From contig NZ_RQYW01000003.1 in assembly GCF_003932895.1 (NCBI RefSeq), forward strand, positions 62,001 through 126,000: a DNA stretch of 64,000 bases. The letters run 5' to 3'. Source of the DNA: Leptotrichia sp. OH3620_COT-345. Lineage in GTDB: Bacteria; Fusobacteriota; Fusobacteriia; Fusobacteriales; Leptotrichiaceae. The notes beneath the pieces were generated by a model. That model was not told the origin of the DNA. It ran no database searches and saw only the letters and a list, made by a program, of their open reading frames with translations. Both the position numbers and the translations under genes were made by a program. Of the stretch, positions 1-8,767 are shown in pieces. Within the stretch, counting starts at the first letter, position 1, and the number at the start of each line of letters is the position of its first letter.

Positions 1-363
1 AACCAGTTCAAGCTTTTTCCAAGACTTTCAGAAAGAAAAAAACAGCTCGCGGGAACAATGAGCGGTGGAGAGCAACAGATGCTTGCCATGGCAAGAGCAT
101 TAATGTCAAGACCTTCTTTACTCTTACTTGACGAACCTTCAATGGGACTTGCCCCTCTTCTTGTTCAAGAAATTTTTAAAATTATAGAAAAAATAAATAA
201 AGAACACGGAGTTACAATTTTACTTGTAGAACAAAATGCAAATATGGCACTTTCCATTGCGAACAGAGGATATGTTCTTGAAACCGGGCAGATTATACTT
301 GAAGGAACAGGGAAAGAACTTATAACTAATCCTGAAATTAAAAAGGCATATCTGGGAGGATAA
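1..363 (+). CDS. livF: Branched-chain amino acid ABC transporter ATP-binding protein LivF (3' part only)
   Basis: The frame is open from base 1, so only the C-terminal 120 codons are present. The visible part holds the ABC signature SGGEQQ, the Walker B stretch LLLLDEPS, the following SMGLAP and the switch-region VEQN. The SMGLAPLL and VEQNANMAL wording with a short C-terminus is characteristic of LivF, the second ATPase of the high-affinity leucine/isoleucine/valine (LIV) importer, which works on the inner face of the cytoplasmic membrane with LivG, LivH and LivM. Those partners would lie to the left of the window. The gene ends at TAA and converges on pgeF with a shared terminator between them. 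Other HAAT-family substrates such as urea or amides cannot be excluded from the ATPase alone. Confidence 0.9.
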   Translation, partial: NQFKLFPRLSERKKQLAGTMSGGEQQMLAMARALMSRPSLLLLDEPSMGLAPLLVQEIFKIIEKINKEHGVTILLVEQNANMALSIANRGYVLETGQIILEGTGKELITNPEIKKAYLGG

Positions 364-544
364 AATTTATCATAAAATTTTAAATATTAAAGATTATTTA
401 AAATAATAGAAGAATTTTGATTTTTAACAATTTTTCAAAAAAATATAAATTATGTTAAACTGAAAAGCGGTAAACTGAGTGAAATCAATTTTTTGTTTTT
501 TAAACATAACAAATGTTTTTGAAGTTAAAAATTCTATAGTTAAT

Positions 545-582
545 AAAAAAAGTATGAAAACAACAACCTTTCATACTTTTTT
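545..582. terminator. Bidirectional Rho-independent terminator between livF and pgeF
   Basis: A 14-bp stem made of AAAAAAGTATGAAA and its complement closes a short loop. The A-run on one side and T-run on the other let it work for livF on the plus strand and for the pgeF operon on the minus strand. It ends directly before the pgeF stop codon. Confidence 0.8.
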
Positions 583-583
583 A

Positions 584-1351
584 TTATTTAAAACTTATAA
601 CCGCTGCAGCTCGCCCTGACTTCTTTCTCTCCCTTCTATAAGAATGAAACTTTTCATTCCATGTATCTTCATCTGAAATAATCAAATTTTTCTCATTGAT
701 TCCAAGCCTAAGTGCTGTAATTTTATTAAAAATTATATTACTGAAATGATATTTACCCGTTTTTTCATTGAATTTAAAAGACTTTAATACTAATTCACTG
801 TCCTTACCGAATTTTTGAATAAAGTTATCATATAAATCCTGACCTACTTCATAGTTTTCCTGTTGTATCCCTATTCCCAAAGCCATCAGTACATTTTTAT
901 AATCTGTTTTATATGTTTTCTTCATTATCTCCAGTCCATTTTTCATTATTTCCTTATGAGTTCCCGGCCAACCTGAATGCCAAACACCTATAACTTCATT
1001 TTTTTTGTCATAAACAAAAATGGGTAAACAGTCTGCATAAAAGGTAAAAAGTGCTACATCTTTCCTCTTAGTCACAAAACCGTCAATTTCTTTAAATGTA
1101 AAATTAAAAGTATCTTCATTTATTACTTCAACATTATTCGTGTGTGTCTGAAAAGACATGACGGTTATTTTACTTTCGATATTCATCTCTGATAATAACT
1201 TGTTCCTATTTTTCTTTTGTATTCCTTTTTCTTGTCCTTCCATGTTACAATAATCAGACATATTTCCTGCACTTTTTTTTGAATATACCGCTTTTATACC
1301 ATATTTTTCAAATTCCTCAATATAAAAGTAATTTTCTTTTTCTTTAAACAT
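584..1351 (-). CDS. pgeF: Peptidoglycan editing factor PgeF / YfiH-type multicopper-oxidase-like purine nucleoside phosphorylase
   Basis: A 255-aa protein of the YfiH/PgeF (laccase-domain, DUF152) family. The three metal-ligand positions of the family are visible: His70 in QTH, Cys108 in ADCLPI and His125 in WHSGWPG. Members have been described as purine nucleoside phosphorylases/adenosine deaminases and, in E. coli, as removing wrong residues from peptidoglycan precursors. Which role applies here cannot be read from the sequence. The C-terminus HSYRRE...GRAAAVI is also typical. It is the last gene of the queA-rsmD-xseB-ispA operon. Its ATG follows the ispA stop by one base, with a GAGAGAAG ribosome-binding site inside the ispA end. 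Confidence 0.88.
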   Translation of the reverse strand: MFKEKENYFYIEEFEKYGIKAVYSKKSAGNMSDYCNMEGQEKGIQKKNRNKLLSEMNIESKITVMSFQTHTNNVEVINEDTFNFTFKEIDGFVTKRKDVALFTFYADCLPIFVYDKKNEVIGVWHSGWPGTHKEIMKNGLEIMKKTYKTDYKNVLMALGIGIQQENYEVGQDLYDNFIQKFGKDSELVLKSFKFNEKTGKYHFSNIIFNKITALRLGINEKNLIISDEDTWNEKFHSYRRERKKSGRAAAVISFK

Positions 1352-1352
1352 A

Positions 1353-2222
1353 TTAAGCTTCTCTCTTTCCTATGTACTCAGTCAATTCCATAAGTAAATT
1401 ATTATTTTCAAAGTCTTTTAATATTTTTTTAGCCTCTGAAATATGTTCGTTCAGTATTTCTTTTGATTTTTTAAGTCCAAATAAACTTGGATATGTAGTT
1501 TTCTCAAGTTTTTCATCACTCGGCTTTTTTCCTATTTTTTCAAAAGTTCCTTCAATATCTAAAATGTCGTCCTTTATTTGAAATGCGGTTCCTATAAGCC
1601 GGGAATACTTAATCAACTTTTCTTTTCTGATCTGATTGACATTTAAAATTATAAGAGGAAGTTCTATTGCTGCGGTAATTAGTTTTCCTGTTTTATTTTC
1701 ATGAATATACTTAAGAGTATCATAAGACACTTTTATATGTTCAGATTTTATGTCTACAAATTGTCCCCCTGCCATCCCAAAAAAACCGGCATACTCAGAA
1801 AGCTTCGACATTACATTGACTTTATTTTTATCATTTATATAATCCGAAGTCGCTATAATATTGAAAGCCTCTGTAAGCAAAATATCTCCGACAAGTATTG
1901 CTGTCGCTTCATCATATTTTGTGTGTACTGTCAGTTTTCCTCTTCTATATATGTCGTTATCCATAGCAGGTAAATCATCATGTACTAAAGAGTAGCAATG
2001 TATAAATTCCAATGCTGTAGCTACATCCTTTATATTATCATAGCTTCTCTGAAATAAATCACACATCATGTACATCAATATAGGTCTTAATCTTTTTCCT
2101 CCATTCATTACGGCATAATACATAACTTCGGATAATGTTTTGGGGTGTAAGTACTTTCTTAAATTTTTTTGTAATTCTTTTTCAATAAGTTCTTTTTTTT
2201 GAGATAAATATTCTTTTAACAT
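1353..2222 (-). CDS. ispA: Polyprenyl (farnesyl/geranylgeranyl) diphosphate synthase
   Basis: A 289-aa trans-isoprenyl diphosphate synthase of IspA length. It has the first aspartate-rich motif HDDLPAMDND (residues 81-90), the substrate lysine/arginine motif GGKRLRP (41-47) and the second aspartate motif KDDILD (217-222). The enzyme condenses isopentenyl diphosphate with allylic diphosphates to give C15 or C20 chains for undecaprenyl phosphate and quinones. The chain length cannot be fixed by eye. The gene lies directly against xseB: the xseB TAA is followed immediately by the ispA ATG, with a GAGGTAGAG ribosome-binding site inside the xseB tail. The xseB-ispA pairing is common in bacteria. 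Confidence 0.92.
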   Translation of the reverse strand: MLKEYLSQKKELIEKELQKNLRKYLHPKTLSEVMYYAVMNGGKRLRPILMYMMCDLFQRSYDNIKDVATALEFIHCYSLVHDDLPAMDNDIYRRGKLTVHTKYDEATAILVGDILLTEAFNIIATSDYINDKNKVNVMSKLSEYAGFFGMAGGQFVDIKSEHIKVSYDTLKYIHENKTGKLITAAIELPLIILNVNQIRKEKLIKYSRLIGTAFQIKDDILDIEGTFEKIGKKPSDEKLEKTTYPSLFGLKKSKEILNEHISEAKKILKDFENNNLLMELTEYIGKREA

Positions 2223-2444
2223 TTACTCTACCTCTTCCGTTTCAAGTTTTCCATTTTTTTCAAGAACCTTCAGTACTTTCCCTTCTCCAATTTCAAGTAG
2301 TTTTTCTGACTCTTTTATTAATTTTATAGCTTTTTCATACTCAGCAATAGAATCATCAAGGGATAATTCTTCACTTTCAAGTTTTTCAAGAATTTTGTCA
2401 ATTTCTTCAATATTTTCTTCATATGTTTGCTTTTTACTTGCCAT
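2223..2444 (-). CDS. xseB: Exodeoxyribonuclease VII small subunit
   Basis: A 73-aa acidic, helical protein with the family pattern: an N-terminal YEENIEEIDKILEKLESEELSLDDSIAEYEKAI-type two-helix region split around ESEELSLDDS, then a short LLEIGEGKVLKVLE tail. XseB subunits decorate the XseA large subunit to form exonuclease VII, which degrades single-stranded DNA to acid-soluble oligonucleotides. Its partner xseA lies about 60 kb away at 61818-63158. An AGGAGGTTAT ribosome-binding site stands before the ATG. It is co-directional with rsmD upstream and ispA downstream. Confidence 0.9.
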   Translation of the reverse strand: MASKKQTYEENIEEIDKILEKLESEELSLDDSIAEYEKAIKLIKESEKLLEIGEGKVLKVLEKNGKLETEEVE

Positions 2445-2469
2445 AGTTATAACCTCCTAATTTGGATTT

Positions 2470-3033
2470 TTATAATTCAATTTCTTCATACCTGTAAAAA
2501 GATATCATTTTCTTATTATAGTCCCTCTCATCATATTTTATAAAATTTCCTATTTTATTTTGAGTTTTTTCATATATGCTGTGTTCCGAAATAATAATCC
2601 CGTCTTTATTCAAAATGTTATTATCCGATATTTTTTTTATCGTTTCACTACTTATATTCTCTTTATACGGAGGATCAAGAAAAATTATATCAAAGTTTTC
2701 ATTTTTTCTTCCAAGAATTTCTACTGCACGGAAAACATCATTTTTATATGCTCTACATTTATTATCAAGTCTCAAATTATTTACATTATTTATAATAATT
2801 TTAAGAGCTTCCTTATCCTGCTCAACCATAACAGCCCTGTCTGCTCCTCTACTGAGAGCTTCTATTGCCATATTTCCCGTTCCCGAATATAAATCAAGAA
2901 ACTTTGAATTATGAACTTTTTCTCCTATTATACTGAAAATTGCTTCCTTTATTCTTTCAAGAGTCGGTCTTGTATCTCTTCCTTCTCTCGATTTTATTTT
3001 CCTGTTTTTCAATGTTCCGGCAGTTATTCTCAT
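2470..3033 (-). CDS. rsmD: 16S rRNA (guanine(966)-N2)-methyltransferase RsmD
   Basis: A 187-aa Rossmann-fold SAM methyltransferase. Family signatures are TRPTLERIKEAIFSII near residues 21-36, the SAM-binding loop FLDLYSGTGNMAIEA (45-59) and the catalytic IIFLDPPY (116-123). RsmD methylates N2 of G966 in 16S rRNA on the assembling 30S subunit. Length and motif order match the family. It sits 25 bp upstream of xseB and 14 bp downstream of the secreted-protein gene, so it is part of the same operon. Confidence 0.93.
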   Translation of the reverse strand: MRITAGTLKNRKIKSREGRDTRPTLERIKEAIFSIIGEKVHNSKFLDLYSGTGNMAIEALSRGADRAVMVEQDKEALKIIINNVNNLRLDNKCRAYKNDVFRAVEILGRKNENFDIIFLDPPYKENISSETIKKISDNNILNKDGIIISEHSIYEKTQNKIGNFIKYDERDYNKKMISFYRYEEIEL

Positions 3034-3047
3034 TTCATACCTCTTGA

Positions 3048-3773
3048 TTATTTAAAATTTATCGTTAATTTCCCATCTAAATTTATATTTCCGATTAATA
3101 ATTCATAATGTTCCCTTTGGGAATTTTTCGTTACATTTTTAAAAATATAATTTTTATAAGTTACAGTATCTATTTTTATGGTCGATTTATTGTATATATT
3201 TACATAAAATATTTCAGCTTTATTTTTATCTAAAAAATTATCTACAAGTTCAAAACTGAAATTAATTTTCTTATTTTTTTGAAAATCTGTATTTATAAGA
3301 TTGTAGTAAACTCCTAGTCTACCTGTTTTCTTGGGTTCTACTGTTTTAGATACAGCAAACCATTCACGCTGTATATTGTCAGAACTTTGATTATCATATA
3401 TATTTTCGGAAAAATTTATAACTGCTCTTAAATTTTCCGATTTTTTAAAATCTGAAAAAAACTTTATCTTTTCAATATATTTTCCTATTTTTTTATTTAC
3501 CGTATTCTGATCAAGCCAAAACATAAATGTCGATTTCACGTTAAAATCTCCGATATTTTCAAATGTATAAAGACTCTCAACTTTTACTTTTCCGTCTTTT
3601 TCAATTGTAATATTCAAATCTTCCCTTTTTATTATTAAGGGTTCCGACCTTACAATTTTTATATTTCCAACTGCTAAAAACTGGGGTTCAATAATATTAT
3701 TAGAAAATGAAACCGTATTAAAAATCGAAAATACTATTATTAAAACTGTTATTTTAAAAATTTTCATTGACAT
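3048..3773 (-). CDS. Secreted protein of unknown function, DUF4424-like
   Basis: A 241-aa protein with a clear Sec signal peptide: basic MSMKIFK, then a hydrophobic run ITVLIIVFSIFNTVSFS, cleavage probably near residue 24. The mature part begins with a segment resembling the DUF4424 opening (EDLNITI, then VKVESLYTFENIGDFNVKSTFMFWL), a beta-rich secreted domain of unknown function. I am not certain of that match. No catalytic motif is visible. A GGGAG ribosome-binding site 5 nt before ATG 3773 favours this start over the second ATG two codons later. Its place between queA and rsmD is probably a transcriptional convenience and does not show a shared function. Confidence 0.6.
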   Translation of the reverse strand: MSMKIFKITVLIIVFSIFNTVSFSNNIIEPQFLAVGNIKIVRSEPLIIKREDLNITIEKDGKVKVESLYTFENIGDFNVKSTFMFWLDQNTVNKKIGKYIEKIKFFSDFKKSENLRAVINFSENIYDNQSSDNIQREWFAVSKTVEPKKTGRLGVYYNLINTDFQKNKKINFSFELVDNFLDKNKAEIFYVNIYNKSTIKIDTVTYKNYIFKNVTKNSQREHYELLIGNINLDGKLTINFK

Positions 3774-3795
3774 ATAAACTCCCGATTATTCAGAT

Positions 3796-4818
3796 TTAAT
3801 ATATAAACATAGAATCTCCAAAGCTGTAAAATCTATATTTTTCTTTGACGGCTTCTTTATAAGCCTTAAAAATAAAATCTTTTCCTCCAAATGCTGATAC
3901 GAGCATAATTAAAGTTGATTTGGGCAAGTGGAAATTAGTAATTATTCCATCTATTATTTTAAATTTATAATCTCCATAAATGAATATATCTGTTTCTCCC
4001 TCGCTATTAACAAGATTGCCTTTTTCATCTACAGACGATTCCAGTGTTCTGACAGATGTCGTCCCTACTGCAATTATCCGTTGTCCCCTTTTTTTAGCTT
4101 CATTTATAATTTCAGCGGTTTTTTCAGGAATCCTATATTTTTCACTGTGCATTTTATGTTCATTTATATTTTCGGTTTGTACAGGTCTGAATGTTCCGAG
4201 ACCCACATCAAGGAATACTTCAGTCACTGTTACCCCTTTTTCTTTTATCTGTTCAAGAAGCTCTTCGGTAAAATGAAGTCCTGCTGTAGGAGCAGCTACG
4301 GATTCTCCTTCCTTTGCATATACAGTCTGATATCTGTCTTTGTCCTTAAGCTTTTCAGTAATATAAGGAGGTAAAGGCATTTCTCCTAATTTGTCGAGAA
4401 TTTCCTCAAAATTTCCGTCATAACTGAATTTTAAAACTCTATTTCCATCTTCTTTTATTTCAATCAACTCAGCTTCCAAAAGATTGTCAGAAAATATAAT
4501 TTTCTGACCTATTTTCAAACGTTTGGCAGGTTTTAAAAGAACTTCCCATGTGTTCAAATCATATCTTTTTAAAAGAAAGCATTCTAACACGGTCCCTGTA
4601 TTTTTTTTCCCATACAGTCTTGCCGGAATTACTTTTGTCCTGTTTATAACAAGTATGTCGTCTTTTTTCAGGTAGTCGATAATATTATAAAATTTTTTAT
4701 GCTCTATTTTTTGTTTTTTCCTGTTCAAAACAAGTAATTTTGAATGATCTCTCGGATTAACAGCACTTTGTGCGATTAATTCTTCCGGTAAATCAAAATC
4801 AAATTCTGCAATATTCAT
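3796..4818 (-). CDS. queA: tRNA preQ1(34) S-adenosylmethionine ribosyltransferase-isomerase QueA
   Basis: A 340-aa protein with the standard QueA wording: N-terminal FDFDLPEELIAQ, then DHSKLLVL, DDILVINRTKVIPARLYG, the central GLHFT and GLGTFRPV, and C-terminal TNFHLPKSTLIMLVSAF. The enzyme moves the ribose of S-adenosylmethionine to preQ1 in tRNA, the penultimate step of queuosine synthesis in the cytosol. The open frame extends 29 codons further upstream, but those codons are unlike the family. ATG 4818 is preceded by an AAGGA ribosome-binding site and gives the normal length. It is the first gene of the six-gene minus-strand operon ending at pgeF. Confidence 0.93.
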   Translation of the reverse strand: MNIAEFDFDLPEELIAQSAVNPRDHSKLLVLNRKKQKIEHKKFYNIIDYLKKDDILVINRTKVIPARLYGKKNTGTVLECFLLKRYDLNTWEVLLKPAKRLKIGQKIIFSDNLLEAELIEIKEDGNRVLKFSYDGNFEEILDKLGEMPLPPYITEKLKDKDRYQTVYAKEGESVAAPTAGLHFTEELLEQIKEKGVTVTEVFLDVGLGTFRPVQTENINEHKMHSEKYRIPEKTAEIINEAKKRGQRIIAVGTTSVRTLESSVDEKGNLVNSEGETDIFIYGDYKFKIIDGIITNFHLPKSTLIMLVSAFGGKDFIFKAYKEAVKEKYRFYSFGDSMFIY

Positions 4819-4912
4819 TTTTTCTTTTTCCTTTTTAATTAATCTATTTTTTCTGTGAGGAGATATTCTCATATTATCCAAATTTTTTTGAAAAAATTTT
4901 GGCAAAAAATTT

Positions 4913-5175
4913 CAACTCAAATTATTTTATATTTAAAAAATATTCCATCACTAAAAAATTACAAATTTTCTCCATTCAGATAGTTATTTTTCTTTAGGTT
5001 TATTCCCGTATTTTTTCTTAAGTAATTTGAATGTCGATGTTTAAATTGTATTTCAATTTTATACTCTCCATTATTATAATTCAACTATATTTTAAAGTCT
5101 TTTATTTTTTAATTTTTATTAATATTAAAATTTTACTGTGTAAAAAATTCAATAAGCGAACATTATAGAAGCACT
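4913..5175. repeat. Dispersed intergenic repeat, copy A (degenerate)
   Basis: This stretch resembles two other intergenic segments in the window (57395-57690 and 63727-63985). Shared blocks in the same order are CTCAAATTATTT at the left, TTATTTTTCTT, the block CCGTATTTTTTC, AGTAATTTGAATG, then TTCAACTATATTTTAAA and ATTTTACTGTGTAAAAAAT. The copies are diverged, with small gaps. No reading frame is conserved between them. Confidence 0.5.
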
Positions 5176-5238
5176 TTTTTTAAATTGAACAGATATTTTT
5201 GAACTCAAATAAAATTTACGTTGAATTGTTTTTGGATC

Positions 5239-5261
5239 CAACCTTTTTTACAAAAAAGTTG
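5239..5261 (-). terminator. Possible terminator of the lysozyme-like gene
   Basis: A weak hairpin in which CAAC plus a T-run pairs with an A-run plus GTTG, with a one-base bulge and a tiny loop. It lies about 40 bp downstream of the stop codon at 5301. On the minus strand T-runs precede and sit inside the stem, and there is no strong terminal U-tract, so the call is tentative. Confidence 0.35.
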
Positions 5262-5300
5262 AGGTCACGTTTTTCAAAAAAGCATAGAAAAAACCAGAAA

Positions 5301-6236
5301 CTAATTCACTTGAAAAGTCTTGTAAGTATCTACACGCTTAAACCATCCTGCCAGCCATTTTCTGTCTTTTCTGGAGTTATTTGCCCTTTTTTCCAATACA
5401 TGTTTAGCCGAATTGCTGAATTCAACTAAAGCACTTCTTCCTACTTCAGAACCTTTCATATTTTCAAGAACCTGTCTGAGTCCCCAACCTGTGTTCCCAT
5501 ATCTTCCTCCTGAAATTCCTTCTCCTTTAAAATTTACATAATCTATTAAGGCATAAAGTCCGTTAGGGGAGTTTGCTACTCTATAAAACTGCATTCTGAC
5601 ATTATCCCTGTCATTAGTTGCATTTAAAATTTTTTCCAGAGAATCCTCAAGCCTTTCAAATATAAATAATATTTGGATATCTCTTGTTCTATTAAAGAAA
5701 CTTATCAGCTCCCATACATCTTTATCTCCGTTTTCTCTTTTCCTTAAAAGTTCAGCTCTGTTTTGCCATGGAGAACCTTTATTTTCCTCAATAATTCTTG
5801 GTAATTTTATACCCTTTGCTCTATAAAAGGAAACCATTTGAGGAAAGCTTTCTCCCCCTGCTCTTCCTTTCTTATACCATATGAAATGACCTATTCCAAG
5901 CGAAGGAAAATTTTCTCCTGCATTCCAATGAACCAAATTCTCTATTGCTCCCCCTGTTTCATTCTGAAATATTTTCTCTCCAACTCTCATCAGCTCGCTT
6001 TTACTTATATTCAGTATGGGCTTTTCGGTTATCCTCCTATTTGAAGGTTTTGTTATATTTTCATTTTTCCCCCTCATACTCATTAAATCATATTCACTGT
6101 TATTATAATAATCATTTATAAGTTTTTCCAAGTCACCTGATACTCCTAATGCTGTATACGATAAACTTAAAATCGCAATAAATAAAAATAATTTTCTTAC
6201 ATTATTTCTTCCGATATTAATTTTATTTTTCTGCAC
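5301..6236 (-). CDS. Secreted conserved protein with lysozyme-like GIGH motif
   Basis: A 311-aa protein starting at GTG 6236, fixed by a perfect AGGAGG seven bases upstream. Residues 15-33 (KLFLFIAILSLSYTALGVS) form a signal peptide. The mature protein belongs to a conserved family of unnamed secreted proteins containing NETGG, about 20 residues, then FPSLGIGHFIWY and later ESFPQMV and GSPWQNRAELL. The spacing of a glutamate followed by GIGH resembles T4-type lysozymes, where Glu11 precedes GIGH, so a cell-wall-degrading role in the periplasm is a reasonable inference but unproven. It stands alone, with no close co-directional neighbour. No lipobox is present. Confidence 0.6.
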   Translation of the reverse strand: MQKNKINIGRNNVRKLFLFIAILSLSYTALGVSGDLEKLINDYYNNSEYDLMSMRGKNENITKPSNRRITEKPILNISKSELMRVGEKIFQNETGGAIENLVHWNAGENFPSLGIGHFIWYKKGRAGGESFPQMVSFYRAKGIKLPRIIEENKGSPWQNRAELLRKRENGDKDVWELISFFNRTRDIQILFIFERLEDSLEKILNATNDRDNVRMQFYRVANSPNGLYALIDYVNFKGEGISGGRYGNTGWGLRQVLENMKGSEVGRSALVEFSNSAKHVLEKRANNSRKDRKWLAGWFKRVDTYKTFQVN

Positions 6237-6380
6237 AAATAAACCTCCTGTATGTTGTTAAAATACAAATAAAACTGTCTTATTACAAATTAATCTTTTT
6301 TTCCGATATCCGGTTTTAACCTTTAACAGTTTTAACTATATTAGAAGTAACGGAAAAATATTCTTATTTTCAAAAGTAAT

Positions 6381-7499
6381 TTATATTTTTTTCCCTGTTA
6401 CCACTCTTTCTATATTTTGCATGTCTTTTATTATATTTACATTTTTATAACCTGATTTTTCCATTATTTTTTTAACAATTTCAGCTTGTCTGTATCCTGT
6501 TTCAAATAAAAGGTATCCCTCATTTTCAAGATATTCCATAGCTTTTTCACTTATTTCGTTATAAAAATAAAGTCCCTCATTTGAGGCAAATAATGCTTCA
6601 TCAGGTTCATGAATAAGCGTATCCCCAGACATAACATTTGTTTCCATATGTGATATATAAGGCGGATTTGATATTATCATATTGAAATTCTTATATTCTA
6701 TATTTTTAAATAAATCCGACTTTAAAAACTTTATATTTGCCGCATTAAGCATCATTTTATTCTTTTCAGCTATTTTCAATGCCTTGTCTGAAATATCAGT
6801 TCCCATAACTTTTGAACCGCTTATTTCCAATGCAAGAGTTATCCCGATAACTCCACTTCCTGTTCCTATATCAAGTATTTTAGGATTATTCTGTCTTTGG
6901 TTTTCCTTCAATATTCTTACTGCTTCTTCGACAAGTATTTCCGTATCCGACCTCGGGATTAAAACTCCTTTGTCCACATAAAATTTTCTTCCGTAAAATT
7001 CCTGCTCGTTTAATAAATACTGGACAGGAAATTTTTCTTTCCCGACTTTTTGAATAAAATTACGTATTTTATCCATTTTTTCAAAGTCAGGAATATCATT
7101 ATATTTTGTAAAAAGCATCATTCTGTCAATACTCAAAATGTGTGAAAATATAATTTCTGCTTTAAGTTTCGCTTCTTCTATATTATTTTTTTCTAAATAT
7201 GAAACACTTTTGTCAATTAAAGTTTTTAAATTTTCTTTTTTATCTTTTTCAGCGATATTGTTTTTTTCAAAAACAATATCATCAGTTACTTCATAATTCA
7301 ATATTTTTTCATTTAATATCCTCTTTATTTTCTCTATTTCAATATCCGACAGTTTTCTTTCAAAATTAGCATAAAGCATTATTCTGTCCATTCCCAAGCT
7401 TTGAGAAAAAACGGTTTCTGCCATAATTCTTGGATTTTTCACATTTTTCTTTTCCAGATAATTAACCGATTTATTTAATATATCGAGCAAATTATTCAT
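6381..7499 (-). CDS. prmC: Peptide chain release factor N5-glutamine methyltransferase PrmC with duplicated N-terminal domain
   Basis: A 372-aa PrmC/HemK methyltransferase that modifies the GGQ glutamine of release factors RF1 and RF2. The catalytic domain shows [12 protein letters not shown], the SAM loop [13 protein letters not shown], and the active-site NPPY at about residue 278. The usual helical release-factor-binding domain occurs twice in tandem: residues 4-62 (SVNYLEKKN...[17 protein letters not shown]) and 91-150 (SVSYLEKNN...[17 protein letters not shown]). This explains a length about 80-90 residues over the usual 280. ATG 7499 overlaps the prfA stop by 8 bp, so the two genes are translationally coupled. 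An upstream TTG at 7508 is possible but less likely. The partner RF1 is encoded directly upstream. Confidence 0.92.
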   Translation of the reverse strand: MNNLLDILNKSVNYLEKKNVKNPRIMAETVFSQSLGMDRIMLYANFERKLSDIEIEKIKRILNEKILNYEVTDDIVFEKNNIAEKDKKENLKTLIDKSVSYLEKNNIEEAKLKAEIIFSHILSIDRMMLFTKYNDIPDFEKMDKIRNFIQKVGKEKFPVQYLLNEQEFYGRKFYVDKGVLIPRSDTEILVEEAVRILKENQRQNNPKILDIGTGSGVIGITLALEISGSKVMGTDISDKALKIAEKNKMMLNAANIKFLKSDLFKNIEYKNFNMIISNPPYISHMETNVMSGDTLIHEPDEALFASNEGLYFYNEISEKAMEYLENEGYLLFETGYRQAEIVKKIMEKSGYKNVNIIKDMQNIERVVTGKKI

Positions 7500-8571
7500 T
7501 ATCACCAACAGCTTTCAGCAGTTCCGCCTGTTCATAAGCAATCAAAGCATCTATCATTTCATTTAAATCTCCGTCCAATATTCCATCCAATTTATGTAAT
7601 GTAAGTTTTATCCTATGATCGGTCACTCTTCCCTGAGGAAAATTATATGTTCTTATTTTTTCTGAACGATCTCCACTTCCTACTTGGGATCTTCTTTCAC
7701 TTTCAACTTCTTTTCTCTGCTTTTCATATTCTATTTCATATAATTTTGATGCAAGAACTTTCATTGCAGCTTCCCTATTTTTTATCTGAGATCTTCCATC
7801 TTGAGAAGTTACTACTATTCCTGTAGGCAGGTGAGTTATTCTTACTGCTGAATCTGTCGTATTTACGTGCTGACCTCCCGCACCGCTTGACCTGTATGTG
7901 TCTATTTTCAGGTCACTTTGGTTTATTTCCACTTGACTTACGTCTTCGATTTCAGGCAGTACGGCTACTGTTATAGTAGATGTATGTATTCTCCCAGAAG
8001 CTTCTGTCGTCGGAACTCTTTGAACCCTGTGAACTCCACTTTCAAATTTCAGTTTAGAATAAGCTCCATTTCCTTTTATAAGAAATGTCACTTCTTTCAG
8101 TCCCCCCACGCCTATTTCGCTTTTATCTATTATTTCTATTTTCCATCTGTTTCTTTCTGCGTATCTTGTAAACATTCTGAATGCGTCAGCTGCAAAAAGA
8201 GCGGCTTCATCTCCTCCTGCACCTGCTCTTATTTCCATAATAACATTTTTGTCATCGTTAGGATCTTTAGGAAGCAGAAGGATTTTAAGTTCTTCTTCCA
8301 AAGTAGGAATTTCTTCTTCTATTGTATGAATTTCCTCAAGCATCATTTCTTTCATTTCAGAATCTTTTTCAGATTTCAAATCTTCCTTCAAACTTTCCAT
8401 TTCTTCTTTTTTTGATTTATAATATGTATACTTTTTTACAACTTCGTCAATACTGTTTAAAGCCTTGTTATACTCCATTATCTTTTTAGGATCGGATATA
8501 ACTTCAGGATCCATAAGTAATTTTGTTAATTCTTCATGTTTTAAAACAACATCATCCAATTTTTGAAACAT
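7492..8571 (-). CDS. prfA: Peptide chain release factor 1
   Basis: A 359-aa RF1 that reads UAA and UAG at the ribosome. The codon-recognition motif is P-T-T in [12 protein letters not shown] (about residues 187-189, the PxT of RF1), and the peptidyl-tRNA hydrolysis motif SGAGGQHVN is at about 229-237. These separate it from RF2, which has SPF. ATG 8571 gives a family-standard length and lies 12 nt after an AGGAG site. The longer frame would begin at a TTG touching that same site and is rejected. It heads a two-gene operon with prmC, which modifies its GGQ. Confidence 0.95.
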   Translation of the reverse strand: MFQKLDDVVLKHEELTKLLMDPEVISDPKKIMEYNKALNSIDEVVKKYTYYKSKKEEMESLKEDLKSEKDSEMKEMMLEEIHTIEEEIPTLEEELKILLLPKDPNDDKNVIMEIRAGAGGDEAALFAADAFRMFTRYAERNRWKIEIIDKSEIGVGGLKEVTFLIKGNGAYSKLKFESGVHRVQRVPTTEASGRIHTSTITVAVLPEIEDVSQVEINQSDLKIDTYRSSGAGGQHVNTTDSAVRITHLPTGIVVTSQDGRSQIKNREAAMKVLASKLYEIEYEKQRKEVESERRSQVGSGDRSEKIRTYNFPQGRVTDHRIKLTLHKLDGILDGDLNEMIDALIAYEQAELLKAVGDNE

Positions 8572-8716
8572 ATGTAATTTCAACTCCTATTTTATTGAAT
8601 TTTTCTAATTATTGTAACATATTTTTATCTGTTTTTCAAATTTATTCAATATAGAAACTCCTTCTGTATATTCCCTAATTTTCTTAAAATTCATACTTTT
8701 AAAAAAACACGATTAA

Positions 8717-8725
8717 TGATATAAT
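8717..8725 (+). promoter_or_regulatory. Extended -10 promoter of folC
   Basis: The sequence TGATATAAT gives a perfect -10 box with the upstream TGn extension, 43 bp before the folC ATG. The -35 region is poor, as is common for extended -10 promoters. Confidence 0.55.
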
Positions 8726-8767
8726 TTCACATAAAAATTACTTTAAATTTATGAAAGTGAGATAAAA

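Larger units (their letters stand above)
4819..5300. other. Non-coding AT-rich gap upstream of queA
   Basis: This 482-bp stretch holds no convincing gene. It contains one degenerate copy of the dispersed repeat (4913-5175) and a weak hairpin downstream of the lysozyme-like gene (5239-5261). The queA promoter must lie near 4830-4930, but no clear -35/-10 pair was identified. Confidence 0.5.

Noticed and set aside
4819-4905. 29-codon extension of queA upstream of ATG 4818
   Set aside because: The residues are unlike QueA and the internal ATG has a ribosome-binding site and normal family length.
5199-5429. Plus-strand open frame of 76 codons antisense to the lysozyme-like gene
   Set aside because: Shadow of the minus-strand coding sequence with no ribosome-binding site or family features.
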